DNA from: Clostridium manihotivorum
GTDB lineage: Bacteria > Bacillota > Clostridia > Clostridiales > Clostridiaceae
NCBI RefSeq assembly: GCF_004015185.1
Contig: NZ_CP025746.1
Coordinates: 3,613,776 to 3,677,775, forward strand
DNA length: 64,000 nucleotides
Reading direction: 5' to 3'
Position 1 is the first letter of the stretch, and every line of letters starts with the position of its first letter. Below the pieces are notes generated by a model. It worked only from the letters and a program-made list of their open reading frames with translations. It did not search any database and had not been told where the DNA came from. Positions 8,511 to 16,572 of the stretch are shown piece after piece. The position numbers and the translations under genes were made by a program.

Positions 8511-9392
8511 TTACTTTAAAAATAAGCTTCTAACTATAACGCCACCTGTTAGAGCAGACATAAAACTTATAAATGTACCAATAATAAAATATTCTGCAAA
8601 GCTATCATTAGATAATTTCTTAAGTCGAGCTACTGATTTTGCAGTAAGTACAAATCCAATCATGGCAGGATAATTTATAACAATGCTAATTAAAATCAAG
8701 ATTCTTTCTAATATACCAATTATAAATCCACCATTCTTTGCTTCAGAAAGTGCTATTTTAATTATATTGCCATTTTCGTCAATTATATTCTTTCCCAAGC
8801 CATCGTCATTGATAAGCTTATTTTTATTCCCGATTATATAATTCACGAAAATTTTTATAAATATTCCTACAGCCCAAGTACAAATAAAAAACACCATTAC
8901 AGTAATCAAAAGTTTTTCAGTGAGTGTGAACCCGTTAGGATAATTTATGAGTTTATACTTCAATACATTTAATAGATTTGCAAAACTGAATTTATAAATA
9001 ATTGCACTAATAGAAACTATATGAAACACTTGATCTAACAGGAATATCCACACATTATTTTTACTGCTTGTCCTAAACAAATAAATGACAGATTTTGTTT
9101 CATCAATTACAAAATGAATCAACCCTATTATTACTACCATCCAAAATGATATATATATTGGATTATTTTTTAAATACTGTGTAATAATTAGGATAATATA
9201 TAAGCCTACTAAATGCAAAAAGGTATGAATCATATTACCTTTTATTGTCTTTAACAATATGTTTTTACGAAAAATATCTCTTCCATCTTCTTTACAAAAA
9301 GGAAATCTATCATTACGGATAAACTCAAATTGTAATACAAAGTCAAAAATAATATGGCTTAATAGGGTTACTAGTAGTAACTCAATATTCAT
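8511..9392 (-). CDS. DUF3307-family membrane protein
   Basis: 293 residues with about six to seven transmembrane helices. The N-terminal ~125 residues have the DUF3307 pattern: HIIFDFVLQ near the start, then HTFLHLVGLYI and GLIHFVIDETK with membrane-embedded His/Asp residues. A further C-terminal membrane part follows (FIIGILERILILISIVINYPA). AAGGAG precedes the ATG. It lies 30 bases downstream of a SatD-like gene, the known SatD-DUF3307 partnership, so they form an operon. The biochemical role is unknown. Confidence 0.75.
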   Translation of the reverse strand: MNIELLLVTLLSHIIFDFVLQFEFIRNDRFPFCKEDGRDIFRKNILLKTIKGNMIHTFLHLVGLYIILIITQYLKNNPIYISFWMVVIIGLIHFVIDETKSVIYLFRTSSKNNVWIFLLDQVFHIVSISAIIYKFSFANLLNVLKYKLINYPNGFTLTEKLLITVMVFFICTWAVGIFIKIFVNYIIGNKNKLINDDGLGKNIIDENGNIIKIALSEAKNGGFIIGILERILILISIVINYPAMIGFVLTAKSVARLKKLSNDSFAEYFIIGTFISFMSALTGGVIVRSLFLK

Positions 9393-9422
9393 AACAAAAT
9401 ACTCCTTATTTAAAACTCATTA

Positions 9423-10187
9423 TTATTTGAAAACAGCTACATACTTATTTAGAAGGCTTTTTACAACTTCCTTGTTATGAATACTTAAGAAATAGTTAGA
9501 AGCTGCTAATTTTCTAGATATACTTGATCTTGTGTAGCCAGGGTAAGCTTTTTCAATCTCAGAATAAGACCCGAAGGCTTCGTAAAGTCTAATTATTTGT
9601 TTTTGCTTGTCAGTAGTATTATTTTCAATCATTTCATTATTTTGAATTAATGTATTTATAAGGTCTAGTAATTCTAAACAATCCTCATCAGCTGTTACCG
9701 CAACCTCTAATTCTCCTATAGAATACTCATTGTAAGTTTCATTTTGAATTCTATTACTGGTAGTGGAAGGTCCATTTATTATAATCTTACAATCTTTTGT
9801 ATAAAGTTGCTTATTGTAAAATGTATTTGTAGCCTTTGCAGATATCAAGGCATTTCTAGCATAAATGAATGCTTCTCCATCCATTTCTCTTGTATCATCA
9901 GATTCTTTAGTACTAATTTTTCCTATACCTATTCCACAATAAATTTCAATATTGTATTTTAAAAGGAAGGTTTTTATAAGCAAAAAAATGTCATAACTTC
10001 TTTTTACATCTCTTAATACAAGTTGCCATTCATCCCCTAAGGTAAAAGTTATAGGAGCTACAAATATATTTTTATAGTCTTCATACAAGGTTATGAAGTA
10101 ATTTTTTAATTTTTCTTGAATTTCCACTCTGTTAGTAAGCTCCCTAGATCCTACAATATCCATATTTATTACGCTATATATAGACAT
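9423..10187 (-). CDS. SatD-like protein with C-terminal HTH
   Basis: 254 residues from the ATG at 10187, with AGGAAGGGG nine bases upstream; the longer frame to 10217 has no ribosome binding site. Residues 1-130 carry MDIVGSR, a conserved NR, TLGDEW, YCGIGIGKI and MDGEAFIYAR. After a linker, residues 200-245 form an HTH (KQIIRLYEAFGSYSEIEKAYPGYTRSSISRKL) similar to sigma-70 region 4-like DNA-binding domains. SatD is named from an acid-tolerance operon of Streptococcus mutans; its molecular function is not known. Co-transcribed with DUF3307. Confidence 0.75.
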   Translation of the reverse strand: MSIYSVINMDIVGSRELTNRVEIQEKLKNYFITLYEDYKNIFVAPITFTLGDEWQLVLRDVKRSYDIFLLIKTFLLKYNIEIYCGIGIGKISTKESDDTREMDGEAFIYARNALISAKATNTFYNKQLYTKDCKIIINGPSTTSNRIQNETYNEYSIGELEVAVTADEDCLELLDLINTLIQNNEMIENNTTDKQKQIIRLYEAFGSYSEIEKAYPGYTRSSISRKLAASNYFLSIHNKEVVKSLLNKYVAVFK

Positions 10188-10300
10188 ACATAAAAACCCC
10201 TTCCTATTGCTACACATTCTCTAGTTATAATTATACCTAATTTTACCTATAGTAAACAATAATTTAGTTTATCATTTATTGGACAATTGCCTTTTAAAGC

Positions 10301-10390
10301 TGTACCACTTTAACCAGAAAGCTACTTTCAATTCGCCTTTGGGTTCAGAGAGTAAAATTAAAAATACAAGTTCTAGTATGAAGCGGTACA
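10301..10390. repeat. Dispersed stem-bounded repeat family B, copy 1
   Basis: A ~90-base segment starts TGTACCACTT and ends GAAGCGGTACA, so its ends are complementary. The same boundary pattern occurs at 22819-22908, 25484-25528, 55643-55685 and 60033-60136. It lies directly after the MBL hydrolase stop codon and may act as a transcript end structure. Confidence 0.55.
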
Positions 10391-10391
10391 T

Positions 10392-11219
10392 TTACTTAAC
10401 AAATTTACCTTGTTCAGGAATCACCTCTTCATCAAATTTTTTTACCAATTCCTCTAAGTACGGTTCAATATCCTTTTTGCTCATTGGGCTACCATGACTT
10501 GGTATTATAATCTCCGGCTTTAAATCAGCTAATACCTTCACTGAATTTTTTGCATCTTCCCAGTTGGTTGTCAAATAAGCAGGTGGTCCATTAACGTCTT
10601 TATTTTGTATAAGAACTGAACTTAAGGATTCTTGCTTTAATGTTGTGAAGGCATCCCCAACTATAAGTGCTCTATCTCTTTCTCTAAACAGAGATATATG
10701 TCCAGGTGTATGCCCAGGGGTGTGTACCCACCTCCACTCCGAAAGATTTGGTACAGTACCATCTTCAGGCAATATTTTCACCTTATCACCTAGATCAATT
10801 GCTTGAATAGGAAAATATTGAGACATCTTAGCAACAAGCCCATCATCCACTGATGGGTCTCCTTTCGGATAATCTTCCTTCCCAGTAAGAAATGGTATCT
10901 CAAGTTTATGAGCGTAAACAACCACTTGCCACAATTCACTTAAATACCTAACTGATCCAATGTGATCAAAATGTCCGTGTGTCAAAATAATGCATTTAGG
11001 TTTATTGCCTTTTCCATAATATTTCTCTGCTATCTCTATTATTTCTTCAGCAGAACTTTCTAACCCTGTATCGATAAGCACCCACTCTTTGTTAATATTA
11101 TTGACATTACCTATCAAAACTGCATTAACTATCTTAAATCTAGCAACTATAATATCTTCTGTAACTTGCTCACTGGATGAACTTAAATCGGCTACCTTAT
11201 TTAAAATTTCAGTTATCAT
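10392..11219 (-). CDS. MBL-fold metallo-hydrolase
   Basis: 275 residues in the glyoxalase II/beta-lactamase-like fold. Metal ligands are visible as THGHFDHIG (H81, H83, D85, H86), HTPGHTPGH near residues 168-176, GDAF and a final PSHGSP. AGGAGGAG precedes the ATG. No signal peptide. The substrate cannot be inferred; lactonase, hydroxyacylglutathione-hydrolase-like and thioesterase activities are all possible. The neighbours are unrelated and it looks monocistronic. Confidence 0.85.
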   Translation of the reverse strand: MITEILNKVADLSSSSEQVTEDIIVARFKIVNAVLIGNVNNINKEWVLIDTGLESSAEEIIEIAEKYYGKGNKPKCIILTHGHFDHIGSVRYLSELWQVVVYAHKLEIPFLTGKEDYPKGDPSVDDGLVAKMSQYFPIQAIDLGDKVKILPEDGTVPNLSEWRWVHTPGHTPGHISLFRERDRALIVGDAFTTLKQESLSSVLIQNKDVNGPPAYLTTNWEDAKNSVKVLADLKPEIIIPSHGSPMSKKDIEPYLEELVKKFDEEVIPEQGKFVK

Positions 11220-11591
11220 CTTTCTCCTCCTAGACTTAAGTAAAATTAGAGTAAATTATAACTTTTGTTATTTTAACTTTAATGCCTTATTTTAATTCTA
11301 ATTGCGTTCTCATATAGCATCTCCTTCATAAACACTTAATTTCAAGAATATTCTTAAACAAAGTCTAATTCTAAAAATATGCTATATATAGTTTTCTATC
11401 ATAAATATTTTTACACATTATAATAAAAATACACCTAAATACTATAAAGCATTTAAGTGTATTATTTTAATCTGCATCTACCTTCCATAATATACGGAAG
11501 AAGATATAACAGGTCTAAGCTTTATTTTTTTGTATCCCCTTAAAAACTATTCTAATCCCCAGAAATCACCAGGTTTAACATCATTAAAACC
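11220..11591. other. Intergenic, no gene seen
   Basis: AT-rich region between the SIMPL gene (ending 11592) and the MBL gene start. It should contain the MBL promoter. No good stem-loop or small ORF was identified. Confidence 0.35.
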
Positions 11592-12293
11592 TTATACTTT
11601 CTTATAAAGTAGAAATACTGCTTCCACAGTTGCAGATACTTTGTTCTCTCCGGTTTCAATAGGTGTAGTTGCTAAAGTGGCTTTAAAGGCAGGCCCGTTG
11701 GCATTCATGCTCATCTCACTGGTTTGCTCTACTATCTTTATAGGTATTATATCCACTTTTACACCTAACTTTGAGGCAATAGTGATAGCTTTACTCTGTG
11801 CATCTTCAACCGCAAGCTTCAGAGCCTCTGAATAAAAAAGAGAGGAGTCGTTTATGGTAAAACTTATGTTTCCAACATTATTTACACCTTTTTCTACTGC
11901 AGCATCTATAATCATACCTATGTTATTAATGTCTCTAATTGTTACTCTAATTAAATTTCTTACCTCATATCCTCTAAATACCTGTTTTCCATCTACATAG
12001 TCATATTTGCTATTGATTGTATAGCCTTCAGTCTTTAAATCCTTACTAAGAACGCCTAAGTTCTTTAAAGTTTCTATAACCTGTGCAGTTATAGTCGCAT
12101 TCTCTTTTTGAGCAGTTTGTACTTTGTCGTTTTCTGTAATTACCCCTAGTACAATTTCTGCAGTATCAGGCATTACTTTTATTACTCCAGTGCCTGTCAC
12201 CTTTAAAATATTGTTGAGTACTCCTATATCGTCTATTCCATTTACATAATTATACCTACTAGAAAAAACACCGCCATACCCTTCAGGATACAT
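11592..12293 (-). CDS. SIMPL (DUF541) domain protein
   Basis: 233 residues. The SIMPL domain spans about residues 25-230: ILKVTGTGVIKVMPDTAEIVLGV, LKTEGYTINSKYDY, VRNLIRVTIRD, GVNNVGNISFTI and ALKLAVEDAQSKA are family hallmarks. GAAGGTGAAG precedes the ATG. Many SIMPL proteins are secreted or periplasmic, but this one has a short polar N-terminus (MYPEGYGGVFSSRY) and no signal peptide, so it is probably cytosolic. SIMPL oligomers form channel-like assemblies; the role here is unknown. Confidence 0.85.
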   Translation of the reverse strand: MYPEGYGGVFSSRYNYVNGIDDIGVLNNILKVTGTGVIKVMPDTAEIVLGVITENDKVQTAQKENATITAQVIETLKNLGVLSKDLKTEGYTINSKYDYVDGKQVFRGYEVRNLIRVTIRDINNIGMIIDAAVEKGVNNVGNISFTINDSSLFYSEALKLAVEDAQSKAITIASKLGVKVDIIPIKIVEQTSEMSMNANGPAFKATLATTPIETGENKVSATVEAVFLLYKKV

Positions 12294-12533
12294 ATCTTCA
12301 CCTTCAAAAATTATTTAAAAGATACATTCATAAAAATATCTTTACTAATCTTTTTATACTATGCATGAAGGAAATAAATGTTTCACTTTAATCAAGACTC
12401 TTCTGCTTTAATTAAAGGCTCTGTTGAAATACCGTGTGGAAATTAATTGGTCAGTGATCCGATGCTTTAATGACCACTTAATTTACACAAAAATCTTAAG
12501 CATAGCTTAATTATAAAAGTAGTGTGAAGTAAT

Positions 12534-13709
12534 TTATCTCTTTTTAATGATAAAGCAGCTTATTATGGACATCACTGATGCTATGAAAGCTATTAATTCA
12601 AAAGAAGTCTTCAGAGAATATAAGTCGCCTATTTTACCAATCAGTGGGAATATAACTATCATGTAAAAACTGAATATCATACTCCCCATTGATAAGATGG
12701 TTGCTCTTTTGTCAGATGGTATCAATTTATTGATATAATCACCTACAGCAACAAAAACCAGTGATTCCAAGGCGCTAATGATCATAAAGAAAATATAGTA
12801 GTATTTGCTAAGAGCTGCTCCCCATATAGCTATAGAAATTATTATAGGAATAACTAGTATTATCCCAACTTCCCCAATCTTCTTTTCTATTCTATAAGCA
12901 TGAGCTCCGACTATAGCCGCTCCAAGAGAAGACATTGCTAGTATTATTCCTATTTTATCTTGTGACATTCCATTTCCCAGAAGATAGTTCTGAAAGTAAA
13001 AGAAAATGCTAGTATTAAACATTGAAATAGCTTCCATAAAAATTATTAAGAAAGCAATCCTTTTAGTGGTAAAAATTATTTTAAAGCTTTCAATTACCTG
13101 TTCCTTAATTACTTTTATGCTCTTATGTCCTTTTTCTAAATCCATTTTCGGCTCAGTAAAAGAAAAGCAATGAACTATATTAATTACAGTTACAATTGCT
13201 GTTGCCATGTAGGCATAGCTATAGTCATACTTAGCTAATAATCCGCCTATAATCAATCCTCCTGTACTTGCTACCTGCATTATTAATTCATTTATTCCTG
13301 ATATCTTCATGTAGCTATTTTCTTCCTTAAGTTCAATTAAGGAATCGTAAACTAATGCATCTCCTGCTCCCGATTCTAAATTGTAAGAAATAGCTGATAT
13401 AATAAAACCTATAGAAAGTCCTAAGAAGTTATTGGCAAATATCATTATTACCGATGACACAAGTGATAATACACGTCCACATATTCTGCTTACCTTTCTT
13501 CCCCATATATCCGCTACTGCTCCTGTAGGTATTTCCATAAAAAATGATGTTAAATGAAAGATTCCTTCTATGAGTCCAAGTTCCGTTAATGATAAACCTT
13601 TTGAAGCTAGATATATCATCCATATGCCGTTTGTAAAAGTAAAATCAGTAAAAAACGTAAATATATAATTTTTTGTTATATTTTTTCTTAATTTATCTCT
13701 ATAATTCAT
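12534..13709 (-). CDS. MFS transporter
   Basis: 391 residues with about twelve transmembrane helices. The loop 2-3 motif reads GAVADIWGRKVSR (major facilitator motif A). TTAGGAGAA precedes the ATG. The first helix region (FTNGIWMIYLASKGLSLTELGLIEGIFHLTSFFMEIP) is typical of a drug/proton-antiporter-like subgroup common in low-GC Gram-positives. The substrate is unknown. It lies 400 bases downstream of the 43-codon gene at 14122-14253 on the same strand, with two stem-loops between. Confidence 0.88.
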   Translation of the reverse strand: MNYRDKLRKNITKNYIFTFFTDFTFTNGIWMIYLASKGLSLTELGLIEGIFHLTSFFMEIPTGAVADIWGRKVSRICGRVLSLVSSVIMIFANNFLGLSIGFIISAISYNLESGAGDALVYDSLIELKEENSYMKISGINELIMQVASTGGLIIGGLLAKYDYSYAYMATAIVTVINIVHCFSFTEPKMDLEKGHKSIKVIKEQVIESFKIIFTTKRIAFLIIFMEAISMFNTSIFFYFQNYLLGNGMSQDKIGIILAMSSLGAAIVGAHAYRIEKKIGEVGIILVIPIIISIAIWGAALSKYYYIFFMIISALESLVFVAVGDYINKLIPSDKRATILSMGSMIFSFYMIVIFPLIGKIGDLYSLKTSFELIAFIASVMSIISCFIIKKR

Positions 13710-13860
13710 ATCAAATTCTCCTAACCAAATTAAAATCTTATAATTTTTTTAATGCCATCACATCTGAAAAAATTTAATTTTAATAGCTCGCCTTATGTCA
13801 CCCCTTGTAGAGACTATAAATTCTAGAATGCTTTTTAAAATTTTACCCTAACTAAAAAGT

Positions 13861-13898
13861 AAAAAATCCTCTAGCATGAAACTGCCAAAGGATTTTTT
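13861..13898. terminator. Stem-loop with A and T flanks
   Basis: AAAAAATCCT and AGGATTTTTT can pair around an 18-nt loop. It lies between the MFS gene and the upstream small gene and could act as a terminator or attenuator on either strand. Confidence 0.5.
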
Positions 13899-13912
13899 AA
13901 AAATTAATCTAT

Positions 13913-13993
13913 ATCTATAAGTATCCAACTTCAACTATTAATTTATTTATCCCAGCTAATCCCAAGAAACGGCATTATCGAGCATACATAAAT
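13913..13993 (+). repeat. Dispersed repeat family C, copy 1
   Basis: About 80 bases beginning ATCTATAAGTATCCAACTTC and ending CATTATCGAGCATACATAAA. They are closely matched, in reverse orientation, by 61230-61311. Both copies are intergenic. Confidence 0.7.
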
Positions 13994-14065
13994 TAAGTTT
14001 TCGTAAATGATACTTATATATATTCAAGTAAATTAATATATATATTAACTTAAATATATAAAAAT

Positions 14066-14089
14066 CCCAGGCAAGTTATCTAGCCTGGG
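14066..14089 (-). terminator. Terminator after the 43-residue small gene
   Basis: A 7-bp GC-rich stem, CCCAGGC/GCCTGGG, with a 10-nt loop, followed on the minus strand by ATTTTTATATATTT. It lies 32 bases after the stop of the small ORF at 14122. Confidence 0.75.
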
Positions 14090-14121
14090 TAAAGTTTCAT
14101 TTTATATTATAAGGCAAGATA

Positions 14122-14253
14122 TCACATTCCTTTTAGAATCATATTCAATTTTGGGCAGACTTGTCCCTTGGACCCAAAATTAACATGTGTAATCCCAGAT
14201 AAAGACATAGGTAATCTATCTAGAATTGTATTATCTAAAAAGAAACATTTCAT
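14122..14253 (-). CDS. Putative 43-residue peptide gene
   Basis: A short frame with full gene context. The start has an excellent box, CGGAGGTGAAGG, directly before the ATG. A promoter-like pair (TTTACT, 17 bp, TAATAT) lies just upstream, and a terminator follows. The peptide begins MKCFFLDNTILDRLPMSLSG and ends QVCPKLNMILKGM; it has two cysteines (residues 3 and 33) and no clear signal or membrane helix. No family was recognised. Possibilities are a secreted peptide or RiPP precursor, a leader peptide for the downstream MFS exporter, or a small regulatory protein. Confidence 0.55.
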   Translation of the reverse strand: MKCFFLDNTILDRLPMSLSGITHVNFGSKGQVCPKLNMILKGM

Positions 14254-14286
14254 ATCCTTCACCTCCGTTTATACTAAGTCTTTTAT

Positions 14287-14315
14287 ATATTAGCATATTT
14301 ATGCAATCTAGTAAA
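14287..14315 (-). promoter_or_regulatory. Putative promoter of the 43-residue peptide gene
   Basis: A -35-like TTTACT (14310-14315) and -10 TAATAT (14287-14292) on the minus strand, spaced by exactly 17 bases. The peptide's ribosome binding site follows about 20 bases later. Confidence 0.5.
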
Positions 14316-14346
14316 TACATGTTTATCAAAATGTAGAAAATTTAAA

Positions 14347-14738
14347 AGGCAGATGCGCAAAAAATTCGCTAAAGAAGAACGCTTTAGCGTTTTTATTTTC
14401 TTTTTTAATATATCTTTATATAGTCCTTTATAACCCTTAATAAAAACAATTACTCAATATTATCAAAAATAAAAAATAGATTATGTCGCCTGCCAGAATT
14501 TCTTCACATTCGTTCAGAAAAGGCAGATGCGCAAAAAATTCGCTAAAGAAGAACGCTTTAGCGTTTTTATTTTCTTTTTTAATATATCTTTATATAGTCC
14601 TTTATAACTCTTAATAAAAACAATTACTTAATATTATCAAAAATAAAAAATAGATTATATCGCCTGCCAGAATTTCTTCACATTCGTTCAGAAAAGGCAG
14701 ATGCGCAAAAAATTCGCTAAAGAAGAACGCTTTAGCGA
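14347..14738. repeat. 174-bp tandem repeat (two full copies and a partial third) containing family A
   Basis: The unit starts AGGCAGATGCGCAAAAAATT. It begins at 14347, 14521 and 14695, so the period is exactly 174 bases; the two full copies differ at only a few positions. Each copy holds the hairpin TTCGCTAAAG...CTTTAGCG. The partial third copy (to 14738) has the longest form of the hairpin, with a full AAATTC/GAATTT base, and serves as terminator for the sedolisin gene ending at 14786. The other part of the unit (CGCCTGCCAGAATTTCTTCA) is repeat family A in reverse. Confidence 0.9.
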
Positions 14739-14785
14739 ATTTTTATAGCTATATCTATTTCTTATATTCCTTGAAAACTTATACC

Positions 14786-15949
14786 TTACTTAGCGCTTGT
14801 TAGGAGATTATTTACCTTAGGACTTCCTAGCCCTGTAACTAAATCATAACCTGTCTTTGCGCTGTATCCACCATTTGATCCAGACTTAACATCGTTAAAG
14901 TTTGTAGTGTATCCTGTACTTCCTGCTGTTCCAGCTACACTATATAATTTGCTTATTGCATCAAAGCTTGTATAGTTTGCCCCTCTATTTTGATTTAATA
15001 AAGCTATAACACCTGCCACAGAAGGTGAACCTAAGCTTGTACCACCAACGACAAACCATCCAGATTGTCCATTGTCCTTAGTGCTGCTATAAACCGAAGC
15101 TCCTGTGCTTGGATCCGCAACCCAAGATATATCTGGATCTCCTCTATATGATCCAACAACGCTTGTCCAATTACTTTGGTAAGTTGGTCTTGAATAGTAG
15201 CTGCTAGTATCTCCGCCTGAACCTGACCATGCAGTTTCACTTAAATAGTTACCTGCTGAATCAAGATTTAAGGTTGTACCACCTACGGATAAAACATAAG
15301 GAGAGCAAGCTGGCCACTCAGAACCTGCACCGTCATCTCCTGAAGAAGCTAAATAGGTAACACCAGTATGCTTGAAGTGTGTGTCATATGAAGATTCTCC
15401 AGAGAATTCACCGCCACCCCAGCTATTGGATACAACTTGAGCCCCATTCGAAGTTGCATAATCTATAGCTGCTAACAAATCAGAGTCACTGGCTGTTTTT
15501 GCAACTACTAAAAGTATCTTAGCTCCAGGAGCTATAGCATGTGCCCACTCAACATCCATTGCAGTTTCAAGAGCCCATCCTCCATCTGTAGTTGATGGTT
15601 TACCAGTTGGATAAGCTATTGAAAGATTCGCTTGAGCTAGTCCAAACTGACTAGAAAATACTGATAAATCATTTTGCATAGTTGGACTTCCGTATGCATC
15701 AACTATGGCTATAGTCTGTCCAGCTCCTGTAGCTGACACTTTATCAACTCCATAAGCCTTTCTGATTTGTGCAGGCGAATATCCAGCTGTAGCTAATGTA
15801 CCTGCTTTCTTGATTTTCATGAGTGGCTTAGCCTCCCATGAATTTTGATGAATTGCTTTTTCCGCATTTTTCACCAGATTGTTGGTTGGCAGCAATGCAG
15901 TTGCAAGGATTAAGCTTACTGCCATGAAACTTTTTAATGATTTGTTCAT
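14786..15949 (-). CDS. Sedolisin-family (S53) serine-carboxyl peptidase, secreted
   Basis: 387 residues. A signal peptide is visible (KSFMAVSLILATALLP, residues 6-21). The catalytic domain has the S53 pair in WALETAMDVEW (E128, D132), the oxyanion aspartate in SSGDDG (D205) and the nucleophile in VGGTSLGSP (S305). The C-terminal calcium site is FNDVKSGSNGGYSAKTGYD. The prosegment is very short (about 35 residues after the signal) compared with the ~200-residue prodomain of many sedolisins. AGGGGGTT precedes the ATG. It is likely an extracellular acid-tolerant endopeptidase. Confidence 0.93.
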   Translation of the reverse strand: MNKSLKSFMAVSLILATALLPTNNLVKNAEKAIHQNSWEAKPLMKIKKAGTLATAGYSPAQIRKAYGVDKVSATGAGQTIAIVDAYGSPTMQNDLSVFSSQFGLAQANLSIAYPTGKPSTTDGGWALETAMDVEWAHAIAPGAKILLVVAKTASDSDLLAAIDYATSNGAQVVSNSWGGGEFSGESSYDTHFKHTGVTYLASSGDDGAGSEWPACSPYVLSVGGTTLNLDSAGNYLSETAWSGSGGDTSSYYSRPTYQSNWTSVVGSYRGDPDISWVADPSTGASVYSSTKDNGQSGWFVVGGTSLGSPSVAGVIALLNQNRGANYTSFDAISKLYSVAGTAGSTGYTTNFNDVKSGSNGGYSAKTGYDLVTGLGSPKVNNLLTSAK

Positions 15950-16572
15950 AATAATGAACCCCCTTTTTATTTATTCCTACATAACATCTTCATTAATCCT
16001 TAAATACAAATAAGATGTTATGGTAGATAACTCTGAAAACATTATAATTTTTAGCCCCAAAAATAATTTATGTAAACAGATTAAATTATATATGTTAATT
16101 AATTAATTATAAGGTACCACCACTGCGTCAATTGCTGTTAATATGTATATATTATACATATTAGTAACTATATTGTATACAGTATTTTCTAGTAAATTGT
16201 CAATTTCACAAAATATAAATGTATACGATTGTAGAACTATACCTATCAAGCTATTTATTAAAGAAACTATAGTCTTATTGTAAAAGTTCGTTAAAATATC
16301 CTTCTCTCAATAATTATATTTTATATAGTTACCTTCCAATCGTATAAAAAAACTAAAATACGAGTGACTTCTATTCTATTGCTGTATATACTGAATATTT
16401 ATTCTAAATCTTTTAATAATTTAGTTTAGCTAACACAAAAGTATTAAACTTTCCTATACAGTAAAAAACTATTATTTGTCACACTTCTATATCAAAAGAT
16501 GAATATTTTGTATTTTTAAAACACAATCTATATATTGAAATTTTACTCAAATAATACTTAGGAGGAACCGCA
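15950..16572. other. Intergenic between divergent sedolisin and cooS genes
   Basis: Over 600 bases, extremely AT-rich. It contains the near-palindrome ATATGTATATATTATACATAT around 16141-16162 and the TTAATTAATTAATTA run near 16100, which could be regulator sites. No small gene was recognised. It must contain both promoters, and cooS probably has a long leader. Confidence 0.4.

Noticed and set aside
14347-14738. Possible CRISPR array
   Set aside because: The repeat unit is 174 bases with no spacers; it is a plain tandem duplication, and no cas genes are present.
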